Part shown: one piece after another, positions 52,625 through 61,357 of the stretch
Position numbering within the stretch: the first letter of the stretch is position 1
Layout: each line of letters begins with the position of its first letter
Source: JBCFAY01 sp038562375
GTDB taxonomy: Bacteria > Bacillota > Clostridia > Christensenellales > CAG-138
Length of the DNA: 64,000 nt
Assembly: GCA_038562375.1 (NCBI GenBank)
Contig: JBCFAY010000013.1
Coordinates: forward strand, 31,752 to 95,751
Direction of reading: 5' to 3'
The notes under the pieces: generated by a model
What the model was told of the DNA's origin: nothing
The model's database searches: none
Seen by the model: the letters and a program-made list of their open reading frames with translations, nothing else
Translations under genes and position numbers: made by a program

Positions 52625-53280
52625 CAGCATTCACCCGCCTTTACGATCGCGTCGATGAGTATGCCGGGAACCGTAACGCTGTCGGGACCCAGTTCGCCGA
52701 CCGGGACGATTCTTTCCGCCTCGACGATCGCGTAGTCCGCCGCACCCGGCATCAAAGCGTTGAAATTCTTGGTCGAACCGCGCATGAAACAGTTGCCCGC
52801 CTCGTCGACGATCGTTGCGTGCACGAGCGCGACGTTGGCGCGAAGCGCGGTCTCAAGAAGGTATTTGCAACCGTTGAGCTCGACGATGCGCTTGTTTTTT
52901 TCCACCGACGTGCCTACGCCCGTGGGCGTAAGGAAGCCCGGGATGCCCACCGCGCCGCAGCGGATGCGCTCGGCGAGCGTGCCCTGCGGGCAAAGCTCGA
53001 CGCTGTCGGGGTCGTTTAAGAGCATCTGCCCGGTGATCGGATTCAAGCCGATGTAGGACGCCTTAACGTGCCTGACGCGTCCCTGCCGCATGACCTTGAT
53101 CGTGTTGGTATGCTCGGTGCCCGAATCGTTGGAGATGATGGTGAGATCGGCTGCGTCGTGCTCGAGAAGCGCCGCGAGCAGCGTTTCGGGGCTGCCGCCG
53201 CGCAGAAAACCGCCGATCATGATCACATCGCCGTCTTTGACGCGGCTTACAGCCTCGCGGGCGGTGGTGAGCTTGTTCAT
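52624..53280 (-). CDS. 3-oxoacid/acetate CoA-transferase subunit alpha
   Basis: 218 residues. GGFLRGGSPETLLAALLEHDAADLTIISNDSG and the GFLTPTGVGT loop are characteristic of the alpha subunit (AtoD/ScoA type). It is encoded first, with the beta subunit coupled behind. No thiolase or 3-hydroxyacyl-CoA gene is near, so the substrate is open. Confidence 0.93.
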   Translation of the reverse strand: MNKLTTAREAVSRVKDGDVIMIGGFLRGGSPETLLAALLEHDAADLTIISNDSGTEHTNTIKVMRQGRVRHVKASYIGLNPITGQMLLNDPDSVELCPQGTLAERIRCGAVGIPGFLTPTGVGTSVEKNKRIVELNGCKYLLETALRANVALVHATIVDEAGNCFMRGSTKNFNALMPGAADYAIVEAERIVPVGELGPDSVTVPGILIDAIVKAGEC

Positions 53281-53454
53281 CGTCTGTCCCCCTCATGAAA
53301 AAGCTTTGTATAGGATACCATAAAACGCCTGAAAACGCTATGGAGCCGCGAATAACATTTCAGGTATGGGCTGCATGAATAATAGTTACAGCACCATGCC
53401 TCAGGGATCTTTGCGGCAGGAGGAGGAATCGGCGCGGGGGAAGGCGGTTCGGCG

Positions 53455-53484
53455 TTGACCCCGGCGCCGCACGCGTGATACACT
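53455..53484 (+). promoter_or_regulatory. Promoter of the amidohydrolase-ABC exporter group
   Basis: TTGACC (53455-53460), 18-bp spacer, TACACT (53479-53484). A 9-bp hairpin ACGCCTCCG/CGGAGGCGT (53497-53526) lies in the leader. The rest of 53281-53583 holds the upstream region of the CoA-transferase genes. Confidence 0.55.
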
Positions 53485-53583
53485 GGACAAAAGCAAACGC
53501 CTCCGCCGCGCCTGCGCCGGAGGCGTGGGCGCGCCTGCCGGCATGGCGGCCGGTATGAACGATGTGGAAAGGCGTGAGGAAGG

Positions 53584-54357
53584 TTGCGGATCGACGGTCA
53601 TGTTTGCCTCGGCACGGCGGGCATAGAGGACGTGCGCGCGCATCTGGAGCGGCTGGAGCTTGACGGGCTGCTGCTGCACGGGCGATCCGCGCGCTCCTTG
53701 GGGGAGTGCAGGGAGCAAAACGAGCGGACGCTTGAGCTGATGCGCGGCGACAAACGGATCCTCGGCCTGTGCGCCGTCGACCCGGCGGCGGGGGACGCGG
53801 CGCTTTTGGAAGCGCGCCGCTGCCTTGACGGGGGCATGGCGGGCGCGGGCGAATTCGACCCGCTGAAACAGGGCTTCCGCTTGAGCGACCCGGCGTTTTT
53901 GGCGATCGCGGACCTATTGTTGGAGCGGGGCGCGCTTTTAAGCCTGTACCTCGAGCCGCTTGTGGGCGCATCTGAAGGGACGACGGCGGAGGTTCGGGAG
54001 TTTATGGACTTTATCCGCGTGCGGCCCGGCCAGAAAGTGCTTCTGACGCGCTTTGGCGGCGGGCTGCCTTTTTATGAGCTGATGGGCGAGGTTCGCGCTT
54101 CTCTCGCGAACGTTTATTACGATACCGCGCCCGCCGATCCCGCGCCCGACGCGCGGGCGGCGGCGGTCACGGCGTCGATCCTGAAAAACGGCAAGCTTCT
54201 GTACGGTTCCGGCGCGGTCTTGGGCGGGAAGGAGCCCGAAGGGATGCTTTTGCCCGAGGCGATCGAGGGCGCGTTTCCCGACGCGGCCGCCGCCGGGGCG
54301 GTTTTGGGCGGGAACGCGCACGCTCTGTTGGGGCGCGCCGAAAAGGGGGGCTTTTAA
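53584..54357 (+). CDS. Amidohydrolase-like protein lacking metal ligands
   Basis: 257 residues, TTG start after GAGGAAGG. It follows the plan of the next gene (amidohydrolase_2 fold) but has lost the metal-binding residues: the opening HxH reads DGHVCLG, the later histidine motif LAHIGGG reads LTRFGGG, and the C-terminal LFGTDFP reads LYGSGAV. Shared scaffold is clear in GGGLPFYELMGEVRASLANVYYDTA. It is probably a non-catalytic paralogue, perhaps a partner of the next protein (the genes overlap by one base). It is full length and shows no frameshift, so it is not called a pseudogene. Confidence 0.75.
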   Translation: MRIDGHVCLGTAGIEDVRAHLERLELDGLLLHGRSARSLGECREQNERTLELMRGDKRILGLCAVDPAAGDAALLEARRCLDGGMAGAGEFDPLKQGFRLSDPAFLAIADLLLERGALLSLYLEPLVGASEGTTAEVREFMDFIRVRPGQKVLLTRFGGGLPFYELMGEVRASLANVYYDTAPADPAPDARAAAVTASILKNGKLLYGSGAVLGGKEPEGMLLPEAIEGAFPDAAAAGAVLGGNAHALLGRAEKGGF

Positions 54358-55274
54358 TGAACGGCGGAATTATCGACGCGCATACCCACATGTTCCCGGT
54401 CGAGGTGATGAGCTGTTACGACCGATACGCCTGCAAGGACACTTGCTTTAAGCAGCTTACGGAAATTACGCCGCAGAGCCGCGTGATCGAGGTGTTCTGT
54501 ACGCCAGAGCAGGCCATCGAGGCGATGGACCGCGCGGGCGTACAGAAGATCGTGATGCAGGGCTGGTACTGGATGGACATGGGCCTTTGCCGCGAGCACA
54601 ACGATTATATGCACGAGGTGGTTTCCCGCTTTCCCGACCGGTTTGCCGCCTACGCGTCCATCAATCCGACGATGGGCGGCGAGGCGATCGCGGAGTTTCT
54701 GCGCATCCAAAAGATGAATTTCCTGGGCGTAGGCGAGCTCGGGCCCGGCGGCAACAAATTCGCTTTAGACCACCCGACGCTTTGGGAGTTGCTCGAGGGC
54801 TGCGAGAGCTGCGGCCTGCCGGTGAATTTCCATGTGGGCGAGCCGGTCGGGCACGAGTATCCGGGCAAGGACCTTACCCCGATCGACGGCTTTTACAGGA
54901 TCGCGCTGCGCTTTCCGAAGCTCAAGCTGATTTTGGCGCACATCGGCGGCGGTATGCCGTACTTCGAGCTTTGGCCAAAGGTGAGGGAAGCGCTTCGAAA
55001 TGCGTACTACGACCTCGCGGCGGCTCCGCTCCTTTATCATATCGACTGCGTCGCGGCGGCGGTCAGGCTCGCGGGCGCGCATCGGGTGCTCTTCGGCACG
55101 GATTTTCCGCTGACGATTTATCCGAGGATCACCAAGGGCTTGGAGATCGGCCTTTTTGCAAAGGATATCCGGGAGAGGGCAGGGCTTTCTGAGGACGAAT
55201 TCGCCCTCGTCATGCGCGCGAACATGCTCGGCCTTTTAAAGGGCGCAGAGGAAGCGAAGCAAGCCCGGGCGTAA
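54357..55274 (+). CDS. Amidohydrolase family metal-dependent hydrolase/decarboxylase
   Basis: 305 residues, amidohydrolase_2 (ACMSD/TIM-barrel) type. HxH in IDAHTHMFP, a histidine in PVNFHVGEPVG, a second in LILAHIGGGMPYFE and the metal aspartate in VLFGTDFPLT. Members hydrolyse or decarboxylate cyclic or aromatic acids; the substrate is unknown. Its start overlaps the stop of the inactive-looking paralogue. Confidence 0.85.
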   Translation: MNGGIIDAHTHMFPVEVMSCYDRYACKDTCFKQLTEITPQSRVIEVFCTPEQAIEAMDRAGVQKIVMQGWYWMDMGLCREHNDYMHEVVSRFPDRFAAYASINPTMGGEAIAEFLRIQKMNFLGVGELGPGGNKFALDHPTLWELLEGCESCGLPVNFHVGEPVGHEYPGKDLTPIDGFYRIALRFPKLKLILAHIGGGMPYFELWPKVREALRNAYYDLAAAPLLYHIDCVAAAVRLAGAHRVLFGTDFPLTIYPRITKGLEIGLFAKDIRERAGLSEDEFALVMRANMLGLLKGAEEAKQARA

Positions 55275-55345
55275 GCACGTTCAAAGTGGAGGCGCAAGGG
55301 CGGGCCGCCGCGGGAAGCGGCGCTTTGCCCGGAAGGAAAACAACG

Positions 55346-57073
55346 GTGAAACGGCTGCTCGCATTTTTAAACCCATATAAAAAGGAAATCTTTCTGGGAC
55401 CCTTTTTTAAGCTGGTCGAAGCGGTTTTCGAGCTTTTGATCCCCGCGCTGATGGCGCTTGCGATCAATCACGGCGTCAAAGCGAACGACGGCGATTATGT
55501 TTTAAAGATCGGCGCGCTGATGCTCGCCCTGGCGGTTTTCGGCTACGCGAGCTCGATGGTATGCCAGTATTACGCTTCCCGCGCGTCGCAAAGGTTCGGC
55601 ACATCGCTGCGCGGCGCGCTCTTTTCGCATGTTTTGAAGCTTTCAAGCGTGCAGGCGGAGCGCTTGGGCGCGTCCTCGCTGCTCGCGCGGCTCATCAACG
55701 ACGTCAACGTGCTCCAGCAGACGGTGGCGATATTCATCCGCCTTGCCGTGCGCGCGCTGTTCATTTGCGCCGGCTCCATCGTGATGGTGTTCGTGACAAA
55801 TCCGCATCTCGCGCTGTATCTGCTCGCGGGCGCGCCGGTGCTCGGGATCATCATCTATCTGATCGTCACAAAATCGGCGCCGCTCTACGGCGCGGTACAG
55901 CGCGCGCTCGATACGGCCGCGCGCATCCTAAGGGAGAACCTTGCCGGCGTGCGCGTGGTTCGCGCGTTTGCGCGCTTTAAAACGGAGCGCGGGCGATTTA
56001 CCGAGGCCAACGAGGACGTGGCGCGGCTTGCGCTGCGCGTGGGCAGGGTATCGGCGCTTTTAAACCCGCTGACCTCGCTGGTGGTCAACGCGATGATACT
56101 GCTGCTCTTGTGGACGGGCGCGCGGGAGATCGACGGCGGCAGGCTGCTCCAGGGCGATATCGTCGCATTCGTCAATTACGTGACGCAGCTTTTGTATTCG
56201 CTGATCATCGCCTCGGGCCTTATAACGCTCTTCACCAAGGCGCACGCGTCGGTGCACCGCATCGGCGAGGTGCTCGACGAAACGCCTGCGATCGCGGACG
56301 GGGAGAATGAATGGGAGCGCGATCGGGCCTCGGATGCCAAGATCGAGTTCGATCATGTAAGCTTTGCCTACGCGGGCGGAAAGCCCGTGTTCGAGGACGT
56401 ATCGTTTTGCATTCGCGGCGGGCAGACCGTGGGCGTGATCGGCGGCACCGGCTCGGGCAAATCGACGCTTGTCAACCTGATCGCGCGCTTTATCGATGTG
56501 GCGGCGGGCGCGGTGCTCGTCGACGGCAGGGACGTGCGCGGCTATGACCTTCGGGAACTGCGCGCAAAGATCGGGATGGTGCCGCAGCGCGCGGCGCTCT
56601 TTAGCGGCACGATCGCCGAGAATATCCGTTGGGGCAATCCCGCGGCGACCGGCGAGGAGGTCGTGCGCGCGGCGGCGCTCGCACAGGCGCACGAGTTCAT
56701 CTCGGCGCTCGGCGAAGGATACGATACCCCAGTGCAGCGGGGCGGAGCGGGGCTTTCCGGCGGGCAGAAGCAGCGCCTGACGATCGCGCGCGCGCTCGTA
56801 CGGCGGCCGGAGATCCTGATACTCGACGACGCTTCAAGCGCGCTCGACTACGCGACGGACGCGGCGTTGAGGCGGGCGCTTTCTACGCTCGAGGGCGTGA
56901 CGGTGATCGTCGTCTCCGAGCGCGTCGGCGCCGTCCGGCATTGCGACGCGATCGCCGTGCTCGACGACGGCGCGCTGGTCGCCTACGGCCGGCACGAGGA
57001 GCTGATGGAGCGCTGCGCAATCTACGGCGAGATCTGCGCGAGCCAGCTCGGGCAAAAGGAGGCGGCGCTATGA
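55346..57073 (+). CDS. ABC exporter half-transporter, degenerate ATPase site
   Basis: 575 residues: about six membrane helices (1-300), then a nucleotide-binding domain. Walker A GGTGSGKSTL and signature LSGGQKQRL are intact, but the catalytic Glu after Walker B is Asp (ILILDDASSALD) and the switch His is Glu (VSERV). This is the pattern of the degenerate partner in heterodimeric exporters such as TM287/288 or BmrCD. GTG at 55346 follows GGAAGGA; an upstream ATG at 55286 lacks such a site. It overlaps the partner gene by ATGA. Confidence 0.88.
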   Translation: MKRLLAFLNPYKKEIFLGPFFKLVEAVFELLIPALMALAINHGVKANDGDYVLKIGALMLALAVFGYASSMVCQYYASRASQRFGTSLRGALFSHVLKLSSVQAERLGASSLLARLINDVNVLQQTVAIFIRLAVRALFICAGSIVMVFVTNPHLALYLLAGAPVLGIIIYLIVTKSAPLYGAVQRALDTAARILRENLAGVRVVRAFARFKTERGRFTEANEDVARLALRVGRVSALLNPLTSLVVNAMILLLLWTGAREIDGGRLLQGDIVAFVNYVTQLLYSLIIASGLITLFTKAHASVHRIGEVLDETPAIADGENEWERDRASDAKIEFDHVSFAYAGGKPVFEDVSFCIRGGQTVGVIGGTGSGKSTLVNLIARFIDVAAGAVLVDGRDVRGYDLRELRAKIGMVPQRAALFSGTIAENIRWGNPAATGEEVVRAAALAQAHEFISALGEGYDTPVQRGGAGLSGGQKQRLTIARALVRRPEILILDDASSALDYATDAALRRALSTLEGVTVIVVSERVGAVRHCDAIAVLDDGALVAYGRHEELMERCAIYGEICASQLGQKEAAL

Positions 57074-58806
57074 AGAAAGGAGCCGTTTGGCTGGTGTTTT
57101 CCCATGCGCTGCGCTACCCGTTCCAGATGGCCGGAGCGATCCTGTGCGCCCTCGGGAGCGTCGCGGCGAGCCTTATCGGCCCCCGCCTGATCGGCGAGGC
57201 CGTCGACGCGATGGCCTCGCAGGGCGCGGTCGATTTTGCGTTGGTCGGGCGCATCGTCATGGAGCTTGCTTTCGTATACGGAATATACAGCCTGGCGCTG
57301 TGGTGTTTGTCATACCTGTCCAACCGCATCGCGTATCTTACGGTCAAGGCGATGCGCTCCGACCTGTTCGATAAGATGGGCGCTTTGCCGCTGAGCTTTT
57401 TTGATTCCGTGGCGTACGGCGATACGATGGGCCGCTTCGTGGCGGATATGGACGCGATCGCCGACGCGCTTTTACAGGGTGTCTCGGTGCTCTTTACGGG
57501 CGTGGCGACGATCGTGGGAGCGGTGTTTTTCATGCTGGGCATCGACCCCCTGATCACGCTGATCGTGCTCGCGTCCACGCCGCTGTCGATTTTAGTCTCG
57601 CGCTTCATCGTCATGCGCTCACAGAAAATGTTCCGCGAGCAGGCGCGCGCACAAGGGGTGCTCGGCGGGTACGCGGAGGAGATGTTCTCCGGCCAGCGGG
57701 TCGTGCAGGCCTTCGGTCGGGAGGAAGCCGCCGCCGCAGACTTCCAAAAGCTCAACGACGAGCTCTACAGCGTGGGCCTCAAGGCGCAGCTGTATTCGGC
57801 CTCGATCAACCCGACCACGCGCCTGGTCAACAACATCGCCTACGCCGCGGTCGGGGCGGTCGCGTGCCTCGCGGCGATCGACGGGCGCGTCACGGTGGGC
57901 GGCGTATCGAGCTTTCTGATCTACGCCGGGGTTTTCGCAAAGCCGTTCAACGAGATCACGGGCGTTTTCACGCAGATTCAGGCGGCGTTCGCGTCGTCCC
58001 AGCGCATCGGCCAGATGATGAGCCTCCAGCCGGAAGCGCCGGACATCCCGGGGAGCGTCCCCTTAAAAAGCGTACGGGGCAGGATCGAGTTTAAGCACGT
58101 TTTCTTTTCCTATACGCCCGGGCAAACGCTGATAAGCGACTTCGACCTTTCGGTGGAGCCCGGGAGCCGCATCGCGATCGTGGGTAGGACCGGCGCGGGC
58201 AAGACCACGATCGTCAATCTTCTGATGCGCTTTTATGAGCTCGAGAGCGGCTCGATCCTTCTCGACGGGGCCGACATCGCGCACCTCCCGCGCGAAGAGC
58301 TGCGAAAGTGCTTCGGCATGGTTTTACAGGACGCGTGGCTTTTCGAGGGCACGGTGGCCGAGAACATCGCTTACGGCAGGCCGGGCGCGGTGCGCGAAGA
58401 GATCGTAAAGGCGGCCAAAGCTGCGGACGCGCACGGGTTTGTCAGCCGATTGCCGCAGGGGTACGATACGCTTGTGAGCGACGCGGGTGAGAACTTCTCA
58501 CAGGGACAGCGGCAGCTTCTCACGATCGCGCGCGTGATGCTCGCGGACCCGCCGGTGCTCATACTCGACGAGGCGACCAGCAGCATCGACACCCGCACCG
58601 AGCGCCGCGTACAGCGCGCGTTCGAGGCGATGATGCGCGGGCGCACGAGCTTTGTGATCGCGCACCGGCTCTCGACCGTGCGCGAGGCGGATCTGATCGT
58701 GGTGATGGAGAAGGGGAACATCATCGAGAGCGGCGCGCACGAGGAACTTTTGGAGCGCGGCGGCGCGTACGCGAGCCTGTACAACAGCCAGTTCGCGCAA
58801 AGCTGA
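57070..58806 (+). CDS. ABC exporter half-transporter, consensus ATPase site
   Basis: 578 residues: six membrane helices then a nucleotide-binding domain with Walker A GRTGAGKTTI, Walker B with catalytic Glu (LILDEATSSID) and switch His in FVIAHRLSTV. The signature is altered (NFSQGQRQLL), complementing the intact signature of the first subunit, so one full ATP site forms per heterodimer. The exported compound (drug, peptide or lipid) cannot be told from sequence. Confidence 0.9.
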   Translation: MKKGAVWLVFSHALRYPFQMAGAILCALGSVAASLIGPRLIGEAVDAMASQGAVDFALVGRIVMELAFVYGIYSLALWCLSYLSNRIAYLTVKAMRSDLFDKMGALPLSFFDSVAYGDTMGRFVADMDAIADALLQGVSVLFTGVATIVGAVFFMLGIDPLITLIVLASTPLSILVSRFIVMRSQKMFREQARAQGVLGGYAEEMFSGQRVVQAFGREEAAAADFQKLNDELYSVGLKAQLYSASINPTTRLVNNIAYAAVGAVACLAAIDGRVTVGGVSSFLIYAGVFAKPFNEITGVFTQIQAAFASSQRIGQMMSLQPEAPDIPGSVPLKSVRGRIEFKHVFFSYTPGQTLISDFDLSVEPGSRIAIVGRTGAGKTTIVNLLMRFYELESGSILLDGADIAHLPREELRKCFGMVLQDAWLFEGTVAENIAYGRPGAVREEIVKAAKAADAHGFVSRLPQGYDTLVSDAGENFSQGQRQLLTIARVMLADPPVLILDEATSSIDTRTERRVQRAFEAMMRGRTSFVIAHRLSTVREADLIVVMEKGNIIESGAHEELLERGGAYASLYNSQFAQS

Positions 58807-58823
58807 AGAAACGGAATACGGAC

Positions 58824-58856
58824 AAACGCGCCTCCCGACAGGGATAGGCGCGTTTT
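58824..58856. terminator. Terminator after the ABC exporter genes
   Basis: AAACGCGCC (58824-58832) with GGCGCGTTT (58847-58855) and Ts. It may also serve the convergent ZIP gene. Confidence 0.8.
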
Positions 58857-58895
58857 GTCGTTCCAGTTGCACGATTTAAAGCTTATTCGGGGGCG

Positions 58896-59657
58896 CTAGC
58901 CGATCAAGGAGACGGCGATCATGCCGAACACGAGTCCTGCGATCGCGAGCAGCGTCGCGGTGCGGCTTTTATCGAGCTCGAACACCTCCGGCAGCATCTC
59001 ATAGAATACGACGAGTATCATCGCACCCGCGGCGATGCATAGGGAAAGCGCGACGGCCTCGTCCGCGAGCGTGCCGAGCACCGCGCCCGCGATCCCGCCT
59101 ATGAGCGTCGTCGCGCCGGAGAGCGCGGTAAGCAGGATCGCGCGGCCTTTTCCCATGCCGCCCGCGCACAGCGGAACGGAGATGCTCATGCCCTCGGGTA
59201 CGTCGTGCAGCGCGATTAAGAGCGCGATCGTTAGCCCAAGCTTGGGGTCGAACTCGCTGCCCGCGCCGATCGCGAGCCCTTCGGGCAGGTTGTGAAGGGA
59301 GATCGCAAGCAGCATGATATAGCCCGACCGCATCAGCGCGCGGCGGTTGCCGGCGCCGAAGCGGGCGGGCTTTTGTTTCTTTTTATTACGGGCGAGTATA
59401 AAATCCGCGAGCGCGCTCATCGCGAGCACGAGGAGCGCGCCAAGAAGGATACCGCCCGCCGTATCGGGTATCGGCAGGATCACGAGCGCCTCGGGCACAA
59501 GGTCAAAGCACGCGACGCCCGTCATCAGCCCGGAGGCGAACGCCAAAAGACCCGCGAGCAGGCGGTCGGAGCTTTTTGAGAACAATACGCCGAAGGCTCC
59601 GCCAAGCCCGGTGCCCAGGATGCCTGCGAGCGCGGAAAACAATATGGGTTGTAACAT
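58896..59657 (-). CDS. ZIP family metal transporter
   Basis: 253 residues, about eight membrane helices. Metal-binding helix motifs SLHNLPEGLAIG and LHDVPEGMSI are typical of ZIP proteins of the ZupT/GufA type, which import zinc and other divalent metals. ATG at 59657 gives a normal N-terminal membrane helix. No Shine-Dalgarno is seen: the upstream 271-bp element ends only 6 bp before the ATG. A longer in-frame reading through the element exists but is not supported. Confidence 0.9.
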   Translation of the reverse strand: MLQPILFSALAGILGTGLGGAFGVLFSKSSDRLLAGLLAFASGLMTGVACFDLVPEALVILPIPDTAGGILLGALLVLAMSALADFILARNKKKQKPARFGAGNRRALMRSGYIMLLAISLHNLPEGLAIGAGSEFDPKLGLTIALLIALHDVPEGMSISVPLCAGGMGKGRAILLTALSGATTLIGGIAGAVLGTLADEAVALSLCIAAGAMILVVFYEMLPEVFELDKSRTATLLAIAGLVFGMIAVSLIG

Positions 59658-59663
59658 TATTAG

Positions 59664-59934
59664 GGTAAGGGAGTTGAACCCCTGCGCCCAAAATCTGATG
59701 TTTGGGCGCACTTCATTGTCATCGTCAGTCGCCGTAGGCACCGCTACGGCTCCCTCCTCTTCCTCGAATTGCATCCCAAACAGCAGATTTTAGGTCGAAG
59801 AGTTTAGAGGGTCGCAAAGCATGTCGGCGCAAGACGTCGGTGCGAAGGCGTAGTGGGGCTACGGCGAGCGCCGGCAACACAGCGATGGCGTGCTTTGCGA
59901 CCTTCTAAACCGTAGGGGTTTAATTCCCCTTACC
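59664..59934 (-). repeat. 271-bp structured repeat element, copy 2 (inverted)
   Basis: Same length and order of parts as 545-815, read on the minus strand. Helices: 19 bp with one mismatch (59891-59909 with 59803-59821), 17 bp with one mismatch (59775-59791 with 59690-59706), and GCCGTAG/CTACGGC (59731-59750). The element starts 3 bp after the murC stop and ends 6 bp before the ZIP start, so it fills the whole gap. Confidence 0.88.
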
Positions 59935-59937
59935 CTG

Positions 59938-61299
59938 CTACAAGAGCTTCTCCGTCTGTTTGTAGACGTCCCCGCTGCCAAGCGTGATCACAAGATCGCC
60001 CGGCGAAGCGTTCTCGCCGAGGTAATCGCGGATCTGCTCGAACGTAGGCAGATAGATCGCTCTTGAGCCGCTGCGGTTGATCGATGCGACCATGTCTGTC
60101 GCGTGCACTAGCCCCATATCCTTCTCGCGGCCGGGAAAAATATCCGGCACGAGCGTGATGCAGGCGTCGTTAAAGCAGTCGACATGCCCGGTGAACAGCG
60201 TTTTCGCGCGCGTGTAGCTGTTGCACTGGAACACGCAGAAGAGCTTTTTGTGGGGCACGCGCCGCGCCGCATCCAATACCGCGCGGATCTCGCCTGGGTG
60301 GTGGGCGAAGTCGTGATAGACTTTCACGCCGTTCTTTTCGCCGTAGAATTCAAACCTGCGGCGCGTCAGCCGGTATTCGTGGAGCGCCTTAGCGATCAGC
60401 TCAAACGGCGCGCCCAGTTCGAGGGCCGTTACCGCCGCCGCGACGGCGTTCATCATATTGTGTTCGCCCGGCACCGCAAGAAAGATCCTTCCAAGCCTTT
60501 GGCTTTTCCAAAGAAGATCGAACGAGGGACTCCCGGTAGTATCATATGCGATGTCGCCGGGCGTATAGTCCGCGTCGCTCATCCCGTAGGAGATATTCGT
60601 ACCCTTTCGTTTTTCCAAAAGTCCGCGCACCCTTGCGTCGTCCGTGCAGCCGATGGCCTTGCCGTCCTCGGGCAAAAGCGCGAGAAATTTTTCAAACGCG
60701 GCGGTGATATGGTCGATGTCCTTAAAATAGTCGAGATGGTCGTCGTCGATGTTGTGCACGATCGCGATGTTCGGGTGCAGCGTCAGAAAACTCTCCACAT
60801 ACTCGCAAGCCTCGGTGATGAATAGATCGTGCGAGCCGACGCGCGTGCCGCCGTTCAAAAAGTCGACATAGCCGCCGACATGCACCGTCGCGTCGAGGTC
60901 CGCTTGTTCGGCGATGAGCGCGAGCATGGAGGTGATGGTCGTCTTTCCGTGGCAGCCGGAGACGCCGACGACGTTTTTATACCTTGCGCTGATCTGCCCA
61001 AGCGCCACCGAGCGCTCGAGCTCGGGGATGCCGCGCCCGTGCGCCTCGGCGCGCTCGATGTTATCGGGCTTGACGGCGGCGGAATAGATCACGAGATCCG
61101 CGTCGCCGAGGTTCTTGGGGTCATGGCCTATGGTAACGGGGATGCCGAGCTCCTCAAGCCGCCGCGTGAAGGGCGAGGGCACCGCGTCGGATCCCTGAAC
61201 GAGGAATCCCCGCGCTTTTAAGATCTGAGCGAGCCCGTTCATGGAGCATCCCCCGATGCCGATCAAATGGATGCGCTTGTGTTTGCCGATGCTGGTCAT
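59938..61299 (-). CDS. murC: UDP-N-acetylmuramate--L-alanine ligase
   Basis: 453 residues, Mur ligase adding L-Ala to UDP-MurNAc. N-terminal Rossmann IHLIGIGGCSMNGLAQIL, ATP loop VVGVSGCHGKTTITSM, HNIDDDHLDYFKD and the C-terminal DFAHHPGEIRAVL. The Cys in the P-loop (usually GTHGKTT) is a mild oddity. It has its own promoter. Confidence 0.95.
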   Translation of the reverse strand: MTSIGKHKRIHLIGIGGCSMNGLAQILKARGFLVQGSDAVPSPFTRRLEELGIPVTIGHDPKNLGDADLVIYSAAVKPDNIERAEAHGRGIPELERSVALGQISARYKNVVGVSGCHGKTTITSMLALIAEQADLDATVHVGGYVDFLNGGTRVGSHDLFITEACEYVESFLTLHPNIAIVHNIDDDHLDYFKDIDHITAAFEKFLALLPEDGKAIGCTDDARVRGLLEKRKGTNISYGMSDADYTPGDIAYDTTGSPSFDLLWKSQRLGRIFLAVPGEHNMMNAVAAAVTALELGAPFELIAKALHEYRLTRRRFEFYGEKNGVKVYHDFAHHPGEIRAVLDAARRVPHKKLFCVFQCNSYTRAKTLFTGHVDCFNDACITLVPDIFPGREKDMGLVHATDMVASINRSGSRAIYLPTFEQIRDYLGENASPGDLVITLGSGDVYKQTEKLL

Positions 61300-61328
61300 A
61301 GTGTCCTCCGCACGTTTTCACTTTCTTC

Positions 61329-61357
61329 ATTATACTACCGGCATAGGTCGTTCACAA
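61329..61357 (-). promoter_or_regulatory. Promoter of murC
   Basis: On the minus strand TTGTGA (61357-61352), 17-bp spacer, TATAAT (61334-61329). Confidence 0.75.
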
